Positions 8,018 through 17,466 of a stretch of DNA of 64,000 nt are shown here, one piece after another. The position numbers were made by a program, and so were the translations under genes. This DNA comes from Lachnoclostridium phytofermentans. Lineage in GTDB: Bacteria > Bacillota > Clostridia > Lachnospirales > Lachnospiraceae. The stretch's first letter is position 1. Each line of letters opens with the position of its first letter. The stretch covers positions 784,501-848,500 of the forward strand of contig NZ_JPOF01000003.1 of NCBI RefSeq assembly GCF_000733755.1. The letters are read 5' to 3'. The notes beneath the pieces were generated by a model that ran no database searches, was not told the origin of the DNA, and saw only the letters and a list, made by a program, of their open reading frames with translations.

Positions 8018-9777
8018 CTTAAAGTCACCCCGATTATCTTTTCATTTCGAGTCCCTACAACAATTTTATTCTCATATACTGCTGCGGTTGCCTCGATTCC
8101 GCCACCAACATCAATACTATCAACGACTTTTCCAGTAGTAGCATCAATTAACATAAGCTTATTATTATAAGCTCCCTGTAACAGATAAGCATCTCCGCTT
8201 GCTGTATAAATAATATTTGCAGAGCTCCAAGAATCTGTCCCTAAATCTGTTCTCCAGATTTCCTCCCCAGTCTTTTTATCTAACGATACAAGATAACCAC
8301 CTTCAACGTTAGGAGTCTTTGAAACAAAGTAAAACACAGAATTTGAAACGATTCCTTTACCGGCAATACCTGTTGCTAAAAAACCGCCTGCTAAACCTGC
8401 AACACTATGAACTTCATAAGGTTTTCTCCATACAATTTCACCAGTAATTGCATTTAACTTATATACACTCGCCTCACCCATATTGTGGCTGTCTTTTCCA
8501 TACTTTAGGGTAGTGGCAACATAAATATACTTTTTACCATCCTCTTCTTTATCAAAGATAATAGAAGAATTCACATCATCTCCAACATCTTGTGTCCATA
8601 TCAGCTCCATGGTATTTAAATCAATGCAATTTACTACTCCACCATTATCACCAAGATAAAGATAATTTTCCCACACGCTACCGCTACATTCACTACCCCA
8701 TACATGATAATCTTCTGAGGCACGAGCAGCACTATATACAACACGAACTTCTTCCGATGGTGCGATCGATAGCGTTCCTTTTACCTTATCATATTTTGTA
8801 TTAAGCTTTAACGTATATAATACACCATTTTCGCCTGGACAGATAATCGTGTCAGATTCCACATGGAAGATGGCTGAACTGTCAAATGCATGCCAAATAC
8901 GTGGTGCTATAGGATCGTTCATCGCAAACTCGTATAGTTTCGAGCCATCGATCAAACTATAGATATAGATTCTTGGACTTATACACTCTCCATATACACC
9001 GGTTTGTGCATCTCCTGATCCCATCACTAACATCGGAATACCACCTGGGTGAAGTGAAGCAGTTCCCTTAAAGGTCATGCCAACGTTGATTGCATCTCTC
9101 GTTGGTTCCCCAGTATCCATATCTAAAAAGTGAACATACCCATCCATTCCAGGATAGATTACTTCTACAAGCCCTTCCTTTTTCTTAGCAGCATCATAAA
9201 GATTCATGATTCTCTTCGTCTCATCATCCCATTTAACAACCAATGGTTGGCCTGTCCATCCATTGCCAGACCAATAATCAACCCCATTACTTTTTAATAC
9301 CTTTCCTGTTGTAAAAGACCAGATATTAGAATCAAACTTTTTCTCAATAAGATTAGCATAACCATAAGCTTGGTGATTTCTATAATAGTCACCACGGAAC
9401 GTATAAACTCCCTTTAATTGATCCATTCCAGACAAATCCTCTTCTGAAAATGTCAGATCATAAGGACGTTTATAACTCTTAACATCTACCCCATTCACCT
9501 GAATACGAGTAGACATCGATAGCACATTTGGATTAGTATTTTTCGTTGCCCTTGGATGCGCTTCCTCAGCACCTTTGGCATTATCAAGGTATTGCTCTAC
9601 TGGAAGACTTCCTCTTGTGTCGACGGTATAATTATATAAATAGCTAAAGCTTCCCTTTACTTTTACTAGTAATTTAAAACCATAAAACCCAGCTCCTAGT
9701 ATGACTAGAACTAATACGCCGATTAGAATCCGAAATGTAATAGACTTTGTAAATCTTTTCTTTTTATCCATATTCAT
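8014..9777 (-). CDS. membrane-anchored PQQ-type beta-propeller protein
   Basis: The protein is 587 aa, with a basic cytoplasmic N-terminus and one membrane segment (about 14-36). About 540 extracellular residues contain blades of the PQQ/BamB type: ELIWTQDVGDDVNSS, GEIVWRKPYEV, GEEIWRTDLGTDSWSS, GKVVDSIDVGGGIEA. Such propellers are mostly protein-binding scaffolds. None of the residues needed for a PQQ enzyme can be identified with confidence. The ATG at 9777 has GGAG close upstream; the in-frame ATG at 9789 lies inside this leader and lacks a site. It is the first gene of the cassette with the permuted binding protein and permease-like protein, and is served by the promoter at 9912-9940. Confidence 0.85.
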   Translation of the reverse strand: MNMDKKKRFTKSITFRILIGVLVLVILGAGFYGFKLLVKVKGSFSYLYNYTVDTRGSLPVEQYLDNAKGAEEAHPRATKNTNPNVLSMSTRIQVNGVDVKSYKRPYDLTFSEEDLSGMDQLKGVYTFRGDYYRNHQAYGYANLIEKKFDSNIWSFTTGKVLKSNGVDYWSGNGWTGQPLVVKWDDETKRIMNLYDAAKKKEGLVEVIYPGMDGYVHFLDMDTGEPTRDAINVGMTFKGTASLHPGGIPMLVMGSGDAQTGVYGECISPRIYIYSLIDGSKLYEFAMNDPIAPRIWHAFDSSAIFHVESDTIICPGENGVLYTLKLNTKYDKVKGTLSIAPSEEVRVVYSAARASEDYHVWGSECSGSVWENYLYLGDNGGVVNCIDLNTMELIWTQDVGDDVNSSIIFDKEEDGKKYIYVATTLKYGKDSHNMGEASVYKLNAITGEIVWRKPYEVHSVAGLAGGFLATGIAGKGIVSNSVFYFVSKTPNVEGGYLVSLDKKTGEEIWRTDLGTDSWSSANIIYTASGDAYLLQGAYNNKLMLIDATTGKVVDSIDVGGGIEATAAVYENKIVVGTRNEKIIGVTLR

Positions 9778-9911
9778 CCTAACTCCCATCTGCGTGCTTT
9801 ACACGCATACATATCAAGAAAACCTCTATTTTAGTGCCTTGTCGCCTTTTTCTAACATATTTTTATTACGCACATGTATAATAAAGAAGGGTTTCCCACA
9901 GATTCACAGTT

Positions 9912-9940
9912 ATCATATAGAATATTACCATCTTTGTCAA
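9912..9940 (-). promoter_or_regulatory. sigma-A promoter of the propeller/binding-protein/permease cassette
   Basis: On the minus strand TTGACA (9940-9935), a 17-base spacer and TATGAT (9917-9912) predict a leader of about 130 bases. Near its 3' end the leader has the hairpin TGCGTG/CACGCA just before the ribosome-binding site. Confidence 0.75.
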
Positions 9941-9968
9941 CACTTATAACATTATCCAGGAAAGGCAA

Positions 9969-10016
9969 ACAAGGAAAAGTACGCTTCGCGAACTTTTCCT
10001 TGTCATGAATAAAAAA
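9969..10016. repeat. dispersed hairpin repeat, copy A
   Basis: ACAAGGAAAAGT and ACTTTTCCTTGT form a perfect 12-bp stem closed by CGC-TTC-GCG, followed by CATGAATAAAAAA. This is the best copy of a repeat family also seen at 27866, 45855, 61042 and, degenerate, at 47096. Confidence 0.85.
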
Positions 10017-10065
10017 GAATGTAAGCAAGTATAAACACAAAACCGTTGTTAATACACCTACATTC
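10011..10065 (-). terminator. terminator of the 146-aa gene
   Basis: On the minus strand GAATGTA (10065-10059) pairs with TACATTC (10023-10017) and is followed by T6 (10016-10011). The stem is short. Confidence 0.5.
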
Positions 10066-10074
10066 CCTCTTCTA

Positions 10075-10515
10075 TTACTTTGAGCCAATTGCGTCCTTCT
10101 CTGAATCACAGTTTACACACTCTTCAATTCCCTCAATATCTTCACGATGAACTGCAACTTCATTCTCCATGATATGTACTAACTCACAGGCATAACTAGC
10201 CTGTGTAGCCAATGTGTCGATATACTGCGAAACGGTTATCCCAATCAATTCTTGTTCTTCCACCATCGACATCACATGTTCTAACTCTTTTAGTTTTTCC
10301 CCTTGTACTCTTGCTAAATGATCTTTCAAATGATTTGCAACACAATAATTGATCGCTTCCATCTTAGAAATAAGCTTTTGTATCTCAAGTGAAGTTTCTG
10401 AAACAAGGCAACATAATTTATCTTGTTCATTGAGTACATCAAATGTAGTCTTCTCTACTTGATCTTGAGAACTATACAGCTTTTCCATAATCTCTTGTAA
10501 AGATTCGCTTTGCAT
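10075..10515 (-). CDS. hypothetical helical protein, 146 aa
   Basis: I do not recognise this family. The sequence is acidic, strongly heptad-like and probably almost wholly alpha-helical (for example ISKMEAINYCVANHLKDHLARVQGEKLKELEHVMSMVEEQEL), with no membrane segment. It has five scattered cysteines and a short C-terminal CVNCDSEKD. The ATG at 10515 has GGGGG 5 bases upstream and is preferred over the in-frame ATG at 10527. It lies downstream of radA on the same strand with a gap of about 117 bases, so co-transcription is possible but not shown. It may be a coiled-coil adaptor; the function is unknown. Confidence 0.65.
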   Translation of the reverse strand: MQSESLQEIMEKLYSSQDQVEKTTFDVLNEQDKLCCLVSETSLEIQKLISKMEAINYCVANHLKDHLARVQGEKLKELEHVMSMVEEQELIGITVSQYIDTLATQASYACELVHIMENEVAVHREDIEGIEECVNCDSEKDAIGSK

Positions 10516-10632
10516 GATTACCCCCATCTTTTATCTTACTACCCTTTGCACGCTTTCGCTCACAGATAAATTAAGAGTTGAAACTTAGTTATTTTCCACC
10601 TAAGACCAATTGCATGCCATAAATTGTAGCAT

Positions 10633-11991
10633 TTATTCTTGCAACAATTTAAATAATTCTCTCACGTTATTAACACCGATGAGACGGATTCCCTGAATTT
10701 TAATATGCTGTCGATTTACCTGAGGTAAAATACAGATTTCATACCCCATCTTCTTAGCATCATTCACACGTTGTTCTGCCATGTTTACCGCGCGAACTTC
10801 TCCAGTAAGCCCCACTTCTCCAAACACAATTGTTTTACTACTAAGTGCTCTATTTTTATAACTAGATATCAGTGCCATCACAATGGCTAAATCTAGGGCA
10901 GGTTCATTTATTTTCATACCACCAGCAACATTTACATAAGCATCACAGAAAGATAACTGTATTCCCAATCGTTTCTCAATAACTGCCATTAATAAATTAA
11001 CACGATTATAGTCCGTTCCTGCTGCTGTTCTACGGGGCATGTTTAAGTTGGATTGACATACTAAAGCCTGTACCTCAACCAACATGGTCCTTGTCCCTTC
11101 CATAGAGGCTGCTATAATAGATCCTGGTTCATCCTCCGGTTTTCCTTGGAGCATATACTCGGAAGGATTCATCACTTCTGCCAAACCAGTATTCTTCATT
11201 TCGAATACTCCAATTTCATTCGTAGACCCAAATCGATTTTTCACCGCTCTAAGAATACGATATGCTGCGGTATTATCACCCTCAAAATAGAGTACAGTAT
11301 CTACCATATGCTCTAAGACTCGTGGACCAGCCACAACGCCTTCTTTCGTCACATGTCCGACAATAAATATTGAAATCCCCATTCCCTTTGCCAAGTGCAT
11401 CAAGGCTCCTGTTGATTCTCGTACTTGACTTACACTTCCTGGCGATGCACTGATTTCTTCTTTAAACATCGTCTGGATTGAGTCAATAATCATAATCTCC
11501 GGAGTATCCCTCGATACAATGTCTTCAATCTGGTCTAGGTTTGTCTCAGAAAGTAATAGCAGTTCGCCTTGAAAGGTTCCAAGGCGCTCTGCTCTCATTT
11601 TAATTTGTTGTTGAGACTCCTCACCGGAAACATATAGTACCTTCTTTTTTGCCGTGGTAAGCTGTCTGCACATCTGAAGTAGCAACGTGGATTTTCCTAT
11701 ACCAGGATCTCCACCTACTAATACCAAAGACCCTTTGACAATTCCACCACCAAGTACACGGTCAAGTTCTCCGATTCCTGTGATAGTACGATTTTCTTCT
11801 TCTGTTCGTACCTCTGAGAGATACTTTGGAGTTTCCATTTTTCTATTGCTAGTTCTGTTAACCGATGTCTTTTTTACAACAGGTTCTTCGGTAAAGCTGT
11901 TCCAAGATTTGCATCCAGGACACTGTCCTACCCATTTTGCAGATTCAAACCCACATTCTTTACAAAAAAATACGGTACTTTTTTTTGCCAT
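10633..11991 (-). CDS. radA: DNA repair protein RadA
   Basis: This is the RecA-related ATPase that processes recombination intermediates during DNA repair (452 aa, normal length). An N-terminal C4 zinc finger has cysteines at 10, 13, 24 and 27. Walker A is GGDPGIGKST, and the RadA signature KNRFG occurs in AVKNRFGSTNE. A Lon-protease-like C-terminal domain contains GGMKINEPALDLAIVMAL. GGGAG lies 9 bases before the start. An unusual triple palindrome (12012-12098) sits directly upstream. In many Firmicutes radA follows the clpC operon; here it is close to clpC with one unknown gene between them. Confidence 0.97.
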   Translation of the reverse strand: MAKKSTVFFCKECGFESAKWVGQCPGCKSWNSFTEEPVVKKTSVNRTSNRKMETPKYLSEVRTEEENRTITGIGELDRVLGGGIVKGSLVLVGGDPGIGKSTLLLQMCRQLTTAKKKVLYVSGEESQQQIKMRAERLGTFQGELLLLSETNLDQIEDIVSRDTPEIMIIDSIQTMFKEEISASPGSVSQVRESTGALMHLAKGMGISIFIVGHVTKEGVVAGPRVLEHMVDTVLYFEGDNTAAYRILRAVKNRFGSTNEIGVFEMKNTGLAEVMNPSEYMLQGKPEDEPGSIIAASMEGTRTMLVEVQALVCQSNLNMPRRTAAGTDYNRVNLLMAVIEKRLGIQLSFCDAYVNVAGGMKINEPALDLAIVMALISSYKNRALSSKTIVFGEVGLTGEVRAVNMAEQRVNDAKKMGYEICILPQVNRQHIKIQGIRLIGVNNVRELFKLLQE

Positions 11992-12011
11992 GTTTTATTT
12001 CTCCCATGTTA

Positions 12012-12098
12012 TTGCATCGACCAGTTTACTAAACAGCCGATGCAATTGCATCGTCCATAAATTAATTTATTACTGTTTACTGAAAGTCGATGCAATTG
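12012..12098. repeat. triple palindromic array upstream of radA
   Basis: TTGCATCG (12012-12019) is followed by the perfect 16-bp palindrome CGATGCAATTGCATCG (12038-12053) and by CGATGCAATTG (12088-12098). Outer sites can each pair with half of the central palindrome. It could be an operator array or a mobile palindromic element. Confidence 0.7.
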
Positions 12099-12123
12099 TT
12101 TCCGATACTTCACTCATTAGTGT

Positions 12124-12537
12124 TTATAATTTTATAACACGTACCTGAACATCTCTCTCGCAATTAAGCTCTGTACTAATCATTAATTTTCCACCTAAAT
12201 TTGTCTTCATCTTACCAACATTAGTTCCATCAATGAAAATTTTATATTCTTTCTCTGGCTCTAATTCTAATGTAATCTGAGCATCTTCACTGCCCTTTAC
12301 ATAGAAACTAACTTCTTTTTCAGATATATCCAAATGAGATACTGCTGTCCCCGGTACAGACTCATAAACAAATAGTCCATTTTTCTCTAATTTCGTAATC
12401 TCATAAAATGTCTTTACTTTATATAAATCTCCGTTATGTTGGAAATCCGAAACTTTCTGTTTCGTCTCTAAGGTATAATCACCAAAGCTAATTGTGCCAT
12501 CCTTTTCTTCACGAATCAGATTCTCATTTAATGCCAT
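12124..12537 (-). CDS. conserved hypothetical beta-rich protein, 137 aa
   Basis: This protein begins MALNENLIREEKDGTISFGDYTLETKQKV and is predicted mainly beta. It resembles a small cytoplasmic family found in Lachnospiraceae and sometimes labelled endosialidase-like in databases; I recall that label only loosely and see no sialidase motif. There is no signal peptide and no catalytic motif. The ATG at 12537 is chosen because AGGAGG lies 8 bases upstream; the in-frame ATGs before it have no ribosome-binding site. It sits between radA and clpC on the same strand with substantial gaps on both sides, so probably has its own promoter. The roughly 280-base gap upstream is AT-rich and contains only a short AGCATA/TATGCT stem. 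Confidence 0.65.
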   Translation of the reverse strand: MALNENLIREEKDGTISFGDYTLETKQKVSDFQHNGDLYKVKTFYEITKLEKNGLFVYESVPGTAVSHLDISEKEVSFYVKGSEDAQITLELEPEKEYKIFIDGTNVGKMKTNLGGKLMISTELNCERDVQVRVIKL

Positions 12538-12816
12538 TTTCTTATCCTCCTGGTATTGTTTCATAACCATCTGTTTTTAGGGTTATTAAAATAACTAATA
12601 CTAACTAGTTGATTTTTCTATATATGCATTATAATATAATCCTTACTATAATGCTACTAAATATTCTGTATTTCGACGAATTTGTATAGAAAATGAGTTA
12701 GATATTCCCTTCAAAAGAAACTAATTACAGTTTTAGCATACCATAAACAATACTATGCTTTTTGTCGCCTTTTTTATAGTTGTTCGCAACCTTATGAAAT
12801 CAGTTGGAAATTTTGT

Positions 12817-15291
12817 TTACTCTGTCTTAGCTTTTCTGGTTCGTTTCTTTTTCCCTGTCATGACAATCTGATTTTCTTTATAATTAACTGTTACAAAATC
12901 CCCCGAACTAATCTTACCTTCTAAGATTTCTTCTGCTAATTTGTCTTCAATATAACTTTGTATTGCACGACGGATTGGTCTTGCACCGTATTTATCATCA
13001 AAGCCTTTTTCTGATATAAAATCAATCACACTTTCCTCTATCGTAAGCTTTAAATCCATTTGCTGTTCACAGCGTTTTTCAATAATCGCTAACATAATAC
13101 GAACAATGTTCTTAATATCTTCTCTTGTTAAGGAATGGAATACAATAATCTCATCAATTCGATTAATAAACTCTGGCTTAAAGATTCGTTTTACCTCCTC
13201 CATAACGCCTTCCTTCATTCGATTATAATCTGCTTTCTCATCGACTACGGAGGTAAATCCCAGCTTCTTCGGTGATATAATCCTCTCCGCACCAGCATTT
13301 GAAGTCATGATGATAATTGTATTCTTAAAACTAACTTTTCTTCCCTGTGCATCTGTGATATGCCCATCATCCAATACCTGAAGTAAAATATTAAATACAT
13401 CCGGGTGCGCCTTCTCAATTTCATCGAATAATATCACGGAATATGGATTTCTGCGTACCTTCTCGCTTAACTGTCCACCTTCATCGTACCCAACATATCC
13501 AGGAGGAGAACCTATCATCTTCGATACACTATGCTTTTCCATATATTCAGACATATCAACTCGAATCATGGAATTCTCGCTTCCAAACATCGCTTCTGCG
13601 AGTGCTTTGCTTAGCTCAGTTTTTCCAACACCCGTAGGTCCAAGGAACAAGAAGGAGCCAATTGGTCGATTCGGATCTTTTAACCCCACTCTGCCACGGC
13701 GAATCGCTTTAGCAACCGCCGAAACCGCTTCCGACTGTCCCACAACACGTTCATGCAATATTCCCTCCAGTTTCATGAGACGCTCGCTTTCTTCCTCTTC
13801 CAGTTTCTTTACCGGAATCTTGGTCCAGCCTGAAATCACCTCCGCAATTTCACCCTCTGTTACCATTAGTTTATTCTCTTCCCTAGCCTTTTCATGCTCA
13901 ATCTTCTGACGATTTAGTGTATCTCTTGCTCTATCTTGTTTTTTCTTAATTTCACTAGCTTTCTCAAAGGCCTCTGCTTTAATAGCTTCTTCCTTCTCTG
14001 CTTCCAGTTCTGCAATCTTTTCTTCTAACTGCTTCATCTTTGGTGATACTACGTACGTGCTTAATCGTACTTTTGATGCAGCCTCATCCATAAGATCGAT
14101 TGCTTTGTCTGGTAAATAACGGTCATTAAGATATCTCTTTGATAGTTTTACCGCTGCAATTACAGCATCATCGGTGATCACAACATTATGATGAATTTCA
14201 TAACTAGTGCGTAGTCCCATTAAGATTTTGATGGTTTCATCTTCAGATGGTTCTTCCACCACAACTGGTTGAAAACGACGCTCTAATGCTGCATCCTTTT
14301 CAATATACTTACGATATTCTTCTCTTGTAGTCGCACCAATTAATTGAAGCTCTCCACGTGCTAGGGATGGTTTTAAAATATTAGAAGCATCGATCGCACC
14401 CTCTGCTCCACCTGCACCTATAATAGTGTGTAATTCATCTAAAAATAACAGCACATTTCCATCATAAATAACTTCTGATATTACTTTCTTAATACGTTCC
14501 TCAAATTCACCACGATATTTTGAACCTGCTACCATACCAGATAAGTCTAAAGTCACTACACGTTTATCCTTAATGGTATCTGGTACATCGCCTTCCACAA
14601 TCTTTAATGCTAATCCTTCTGCAATAGCAGTCTTACCAACACCTGGTTCACCCACCAAACAAGGATTGTTCTTCGTTCTTCTGCTTAGAATCTGAATGAC
14701 ACGATTAATTTCATTTTCTCTGCCAATGACTGGGTCTAGTTTTCCTTCTTTTGCATAATCCGTAAGGTTTCTACTATACTGATCAAGCGTAGGTGTAGAG
14801 GATTTTCCCTTCCCTTTTCCCTTGGTTGCACTGAATTCACTCTTCGCTGCATTCATATCAACACCAGCTGCTGCTAAAGTATCTACATAGAGTTTTTGAA
14901 TATTAATTCCTAGAGTATTTAGTAATCTTACTGCAATACAGTCAGTTTCTTTCATCAAAGCAATCAGTATGTGTTCTGTGCCTATTTGCTCTGCATTCAT
15001 TCTTTTTGCTTCTTTGTCACTTTGTTCCAAAATTCCTCTTGCTCTGCTTGTGAAATTGTTATTACCTGTGATTTTCACTGGCGTATTTGGTGCAATTAAT
15101 TGATTGACTAGCTCTAAAACTTTTTCTTCTTCAACACCATTTGTTTCAAGAACTTTAGAGGCAACTCCGTCAGCCTTTAGCAAACCAATGAGTAGATGCT
15201 CTGTTCCAATATAATTATGCATTAAGCGGAAAGCGACATCAGTTGCCAGATTGATTGCCTCTTTCGCATTTTCGGTAAATCTATCTCTCAT
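12817..15291 (-). CDS. clpC: ATP-dependent Clp protease ATP-binding subunit ClpC
   Basis: This is the AAA+ unfoldase that feeds proteins to ClpP and, in Firmicutes, degrades arginine-phosphorylated substrates made by McsB (824 aa). Two Clp N-terminal repeats come first. AAA1 has Walker A GEPGVGKT and Walker B-region [16 protein letters not shown] coiled-coil/UVR-like middle domain follows, then AAA2 with GPTGVGKT and [15 protein letters not shown]. The [14 protein letters not shown]-type pore motif reads [17 protein letters not shown] 15291 has GGAGG 5 bases upstream and makes the protein start [13 protein letters not shown] as in homologues; the longer reading frame overlaps mcsB. It is the last gene of the gntR-mcsA-mcsB-clpC operon. 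Confidence 0.97.
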   Translation of the reverse strand: MRDRFTENAKEAINLATDVAFRLMHNYIGTEHLLIGLLKADGVASKVLETNGVEEEKVLELVNQLIAPNTPVKITGNNNFTSRARGILEQSDKEAKRMNAEQIGTEHILIALMKETDCIAVRLLNTLGINIQKLYVDTLAAAGVDMNAAKSEFSATKGKGKGKSSTPTLDQYSRNLTDYAKEGKLDPVIGRENEINRVIQILSRRTKNNPCLVGEPGVGKTAIAEGLALKIVEGDVPDTIKDKRVVTLDLSGMVAGSKYRGEFEERIKKVISEVIYDGNVLLFLDELHTIIGAGGAEGAIDASNILKPSLARGELQLIGATTREEYRKYIEKDAALERRFQPVVVEEPSEDETIKILMGLRTSYEIHHNVVITDDAVIAAVKLSKRYLNDRYLPDKAIDLMDEAASKVRLSTYVVSPKMKQLEEKIAELEAEKEEAIKAEAFEKASEIKKKQDRARDTLNRQKIEHEKAREENKLMVTEGEIAEVISGWTKIPVKKLEEEESERLMKLEGILHERVVGQSEAVSAVAKAIRRGRVGLKDPNRPIGSFLFLGPTGVGKTELSKALAEAMFGSENSMIRVDMSEYMEKHSVSKMIGSPPGYVGYDEGGQLSEKVRRNPYSVILFDEIEKAHPDVFNILLQVLDDGHITDAQGRKVSFKNTIIIMTSNAGAERIISPKKLGFTSVVDEKADYNRMKEGVMEEVKRIFKPEFINRIDEIIVFHSLTREDIKNIVRIMLAIIEKRCEQQMDLKLTIEESVIDFISEKGFDDKYGARPIRRAIQSYIEDKLAEEILEGKISSGDFVTVNYKENQIVMTGKKKRTRKAKTE

Positions 15292-15310
15292 ATATTCCTC
15301 CATTCTTCTT

Positions 15311-16342
15311 TTAAAGCTGTGGTAGCTTTTTATTGATGTATTCCGCACGATAGCGGTCTCGTTCACCACGTCCGATACTCTTTCCCAGACTCTTTTGTAA
15401 ATTTGCTGGCGTTATCTCCATCATCAACTTATGAATATTAATAGGTTCTTTTAATTTTATAAGATCCTCATCCATTCCTAGCTTTAACTGAGATAACATC
15501 ATGAGTGCATCAATGGTATTAATACTCTTTGCATATTTTAATACACCATAAGAACGGTATACCTTATCTTCAATTTCATCGCCATTCATGTTTAGCAGAA
15601 ATTCTCTGCGTTTTCTTTCTTGCAGTACTGCTTGATCCACGATTTTTTCCAAATTATCAATGATCTCTTTTTCTGATCTCCCAAGGGTTGTTTTATTGGA
15701 TATCTGAAAGATATGTCCTAACCCCTTGGTACCTTCGCCATAGATACCTCGAATCTGTGCTCCGTACCTGCCAATTTCTTCTGCAAGTTTATCAATCTTA
15801 CCTGAGATATTTAACGCTGGTAAAAATACCATATAGGAGGCCCTAAGTCCAGTTCCAACATTAGTTGGACAACTTGTTAAATAACCATATCGTTCATTAA
15901 ACACATAGCCCAACTTCTCAGAAAAAAAATCATCGATTCTATCCGCATCTAAAAATGCCTTTTCCATATTCATACCGCTTGCAACAGCTTGAATGCGAAG
16001 ATGATCTTCTTCATTCACCATAACACTGATACTCTCATCTTGAGAAACTATAAGTCCTGTTTCTACTTCCTTTTCTGCAAGGAGAGGGCTGATAATATGA
16101 TATTCCACCATGGAGGCTTTATCGATATCTCGTAATTTGTTAACACTGCATTCATAGAACTTCTGATTTTCTTTCAGTTCTAGGTCTTTTGTAAGTCCAG
16201 TAACTTTATTCACAAGCTGTATCGCTGACTCTCTATTCATTCGTTCCTGAAAATAAAATCCTTTGATGTTCCTTGCAAGGCGGATACGGCTAGAAATTAC
16301 TATGTCGTTATCCACCGACTGCTCTTCATACCATTTTTTCAT
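15311..16342 (-). CDS. mcsB: protein arginine kinase McsB
   Basis: This phosphagen-kinase-fold enzyme phosphorylates arginines on client proteins, marking them for ClpC:ClpP (343 aa). Family hallmarks are visible: VISSRIRLARNIKGF near the N-terminus, YLTSCPTNVGTGLRASYMVFLP with the catalytic-cysteine motif CPTNVGTGLR, and RGIYGEGTKGLGHIFQISNKTTLG. GGGAGG lies just before ATG. The stop is 20 bases from the clpC start and the start is 13 bases after mcsA, so the genes form one operon. Confidence 0.97.
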   Translation of the reverse strand: MKKWYEEQSVDNDIVISSRIRLARNIKGFYFQERMNRESAIQLVNKVTGLTKDLELKENQKFYECSVNKLRDIDKASMVEYHIISPLLAEKEVETGLIVSQDESISVMVNEEDHLRIQAVASGMNMEKAFLDADRIDDFFSEKLGYVFNERYGYLTSCPTNVGTGLRASYMVFLPALNISGKIDKLAEEIGRYGAQIRGIYGEGTKGLGHIFQISNKTTLGRSEKEIIDNLEKIVDQAVLQERKRREFLLNMNGDEIEDKVYRSYGVLKYAKSINTIDALMMLSQLKLGMDEDLIKLKEPINIHKLMMEITPANLQKSLGKSIGRGERDRYRAEYINKKLPQL

Positions 16343-16355
16343 AGCCTACCTCCCT

Positions 16356-16877
16356 TTAAACCTTTTTCAGTTCTCGGATTCGGTCTCTTATTCTTGCAGC
16401 TTCCTCGTATTCTTCTTGTTCAATTGCTTGCTGTAATTGTATTGTTAGTTTATCCTCTTCCGAGAGTTCATTTACGATACGATTCATTTCACTTTCATAG
16501 CCTTTCGGCTTTTTCCCTGTATGAGTGTCTGCTCCATGGATACTTCTAAAGTTCTTGTTTAACACCTTACCAAAACTACTATAGCAATCTTCACAACCAA
16601 ATTTTCCTAGCTTTAAAAATTCTTCGTAACTTAAACCGCAGCTTTTACACTTGGTAATTGGTATTTCTTCCTCATTTTGCTGTTTTCCAATACTATCAAG
16701 TAGCCCAAATAGCATCCCTCCTAAAGAGAGGTCATTCCCATCTCCTTGTGGAAAATTTAGAAAGGAACTATTCTTAGATGCACAATCCGAGCATAGATGC
16801 TGCTCTTTTTTCTTTCCGTTAATGATTTCCGTATAGTAGATTTTCGCTTCTTTCTTTCCGCAAATATCACATAACAT
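16356..16877 (-). CDS. mcsA: McsA, zinc-finger activator of McsB
   Basis: This 173-aa partner protein activates McsB. Paired CxxC motifs lie in the N-terminal half: CDICG and CSDCA, then CKSCG and CEDCY. The C-terminus carries a UVR/coiled-coil segment (QQAIEQEEYEEAARIRDRIREL). AGGAGG precedes the ATG, which starts 11 bases after the stop of the GntR regulator gene. Confidence 0.95.
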   Translation of the reverse strand: MLCDICGKKEAKIYYTEIINGKKKEQHLCSDCASKNSSFLNFPQGDGNDLSLGGMLFGLLDSIGKQQNEEEIPITKCKSCGLSYEEFLKLGKFGCEDCYSSFGKVLNKNFRSIHGADTHTGKKPKGYESEMNRIVNELSEEDKLTIQLQQAIEQEEYEEAARIRDRIRELKKV

Positions 16878-16888
16878 ATGGTTACCTC

Positions 16889-17278
16889 CTATCTGGAATC
16901 ACAGGAGAACTCTCCCATGATGCTGTCCATCAGCTCATGAATCTCCTCACAACTAATATCTTTACAGATAGCCTGAGCTAAAATCACCCTCATCTGACTC
17001 TTCAGTTCAGCAATTGCTCTAATCTTATCATAGTCGAGTGCGATTACAGCTCCTCTTCTTCGGTCAAGTTTTACAAATCCCTCTTGTTTTAATATAGTAT
17101 AAGCTTTATTCACTGTATGCATATTAATACCAATATTTTCTGCTAATTCTCTCACCGAAGGAAGATTATCCCCTTCTCTGATTTCTGAGGTTGCAATTCC
17201 CAGGATTATCTGATTTCTTAATTGAATGTAAATTGCTTCATCACTATTAAAGTCAATGGTTACAATCACATTCTTCAC
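16889..17278 (-). CDS. GntR-family (YtrA-like) transcriptional regulator
   Basis: This is a short 129-aa GntR regulator of the YtrA type. Its winged-helix domain (about residues 10-80) contains IYIQLRNQIILGIATSEIREGDNLPSVRELAENIGINMHTVNKAYTILKQEGFV. A small helical tail follows instead of a ligand-binding FadR or UTRA domain. It is the first gene of the mcsA-mcsB-clpC operon, the position CtsR holds in Bacillus and many clostridia. It does not resemble CtsR. An inverted repeat overlapping the -10 element upstream suggests autoregulation of the whole operon. YtrA relatives often control ABC transporters, so this neighbourhood is atypical. Confidence 0.9.
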   Translation of the reverse strand: MKNVIVTIDFNSDEAIYIQLRNQIILGIATSEIREGDNLPSVRELAENIGINMHTVNKAYTILKQEGFVKLDRRRGAVIALDYDKIRAIAELKSQMRVILAQAICKDISCEEIHELMDSIMGEFSCDSR

Positions 17279-17317
17279 CTCCTTGCTGTATTACAACGTG
17301 TTCTCGAAGTTATATCT

Positions 17318-17336
17318 GTTATATTCATACTATAAC
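17318..17336 (-). promoter_or_regulatory. candidate operator of the GntR regulator
   Basis: GTTATA-N7-TATAAC is a perfect 6-bp inverted repeat covering the -10 hexamer of the operon promoter. No tandem GGTCAAA CtsR heptads are present nearby. Confidence 0.6.
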
Positions 17337-17355
17337 ACTATGATTCATTTGTCAA
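17327..17355 (-). promoter_or_regulatory. sigma-A promoter of gntR-mcsA-mcsB-clpC
   Basis: On the minus strand TTGACA (17355-17350), a 17-base spacer and TAGTAT (17332-17327) lie about 50 bases before the regulator start. Confidence 0.8.
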
Positions 17356-17466
17356 CTGATACTACTTAAGACTAGTTTGGATGCAATCACAAAGGTACTC
17401 AAAAAATCATCTTCATCACAAATATTATGCAACCACGCAAATTCATATCGTTCTGAAAGTATAAAT

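Noticed and set aside
9852-10109. 85-codon frame on the minus strand between the propeller gene and the 146-aa gene
   Set aside because: It spans a terminator, repeat copy A and a promoter, and lacks a ribosome-binding site.
17279-17400. CtsR operator search before the clpC operon
   Set aside because: No tandem GGTCAAA-type heptads were found on either strand.
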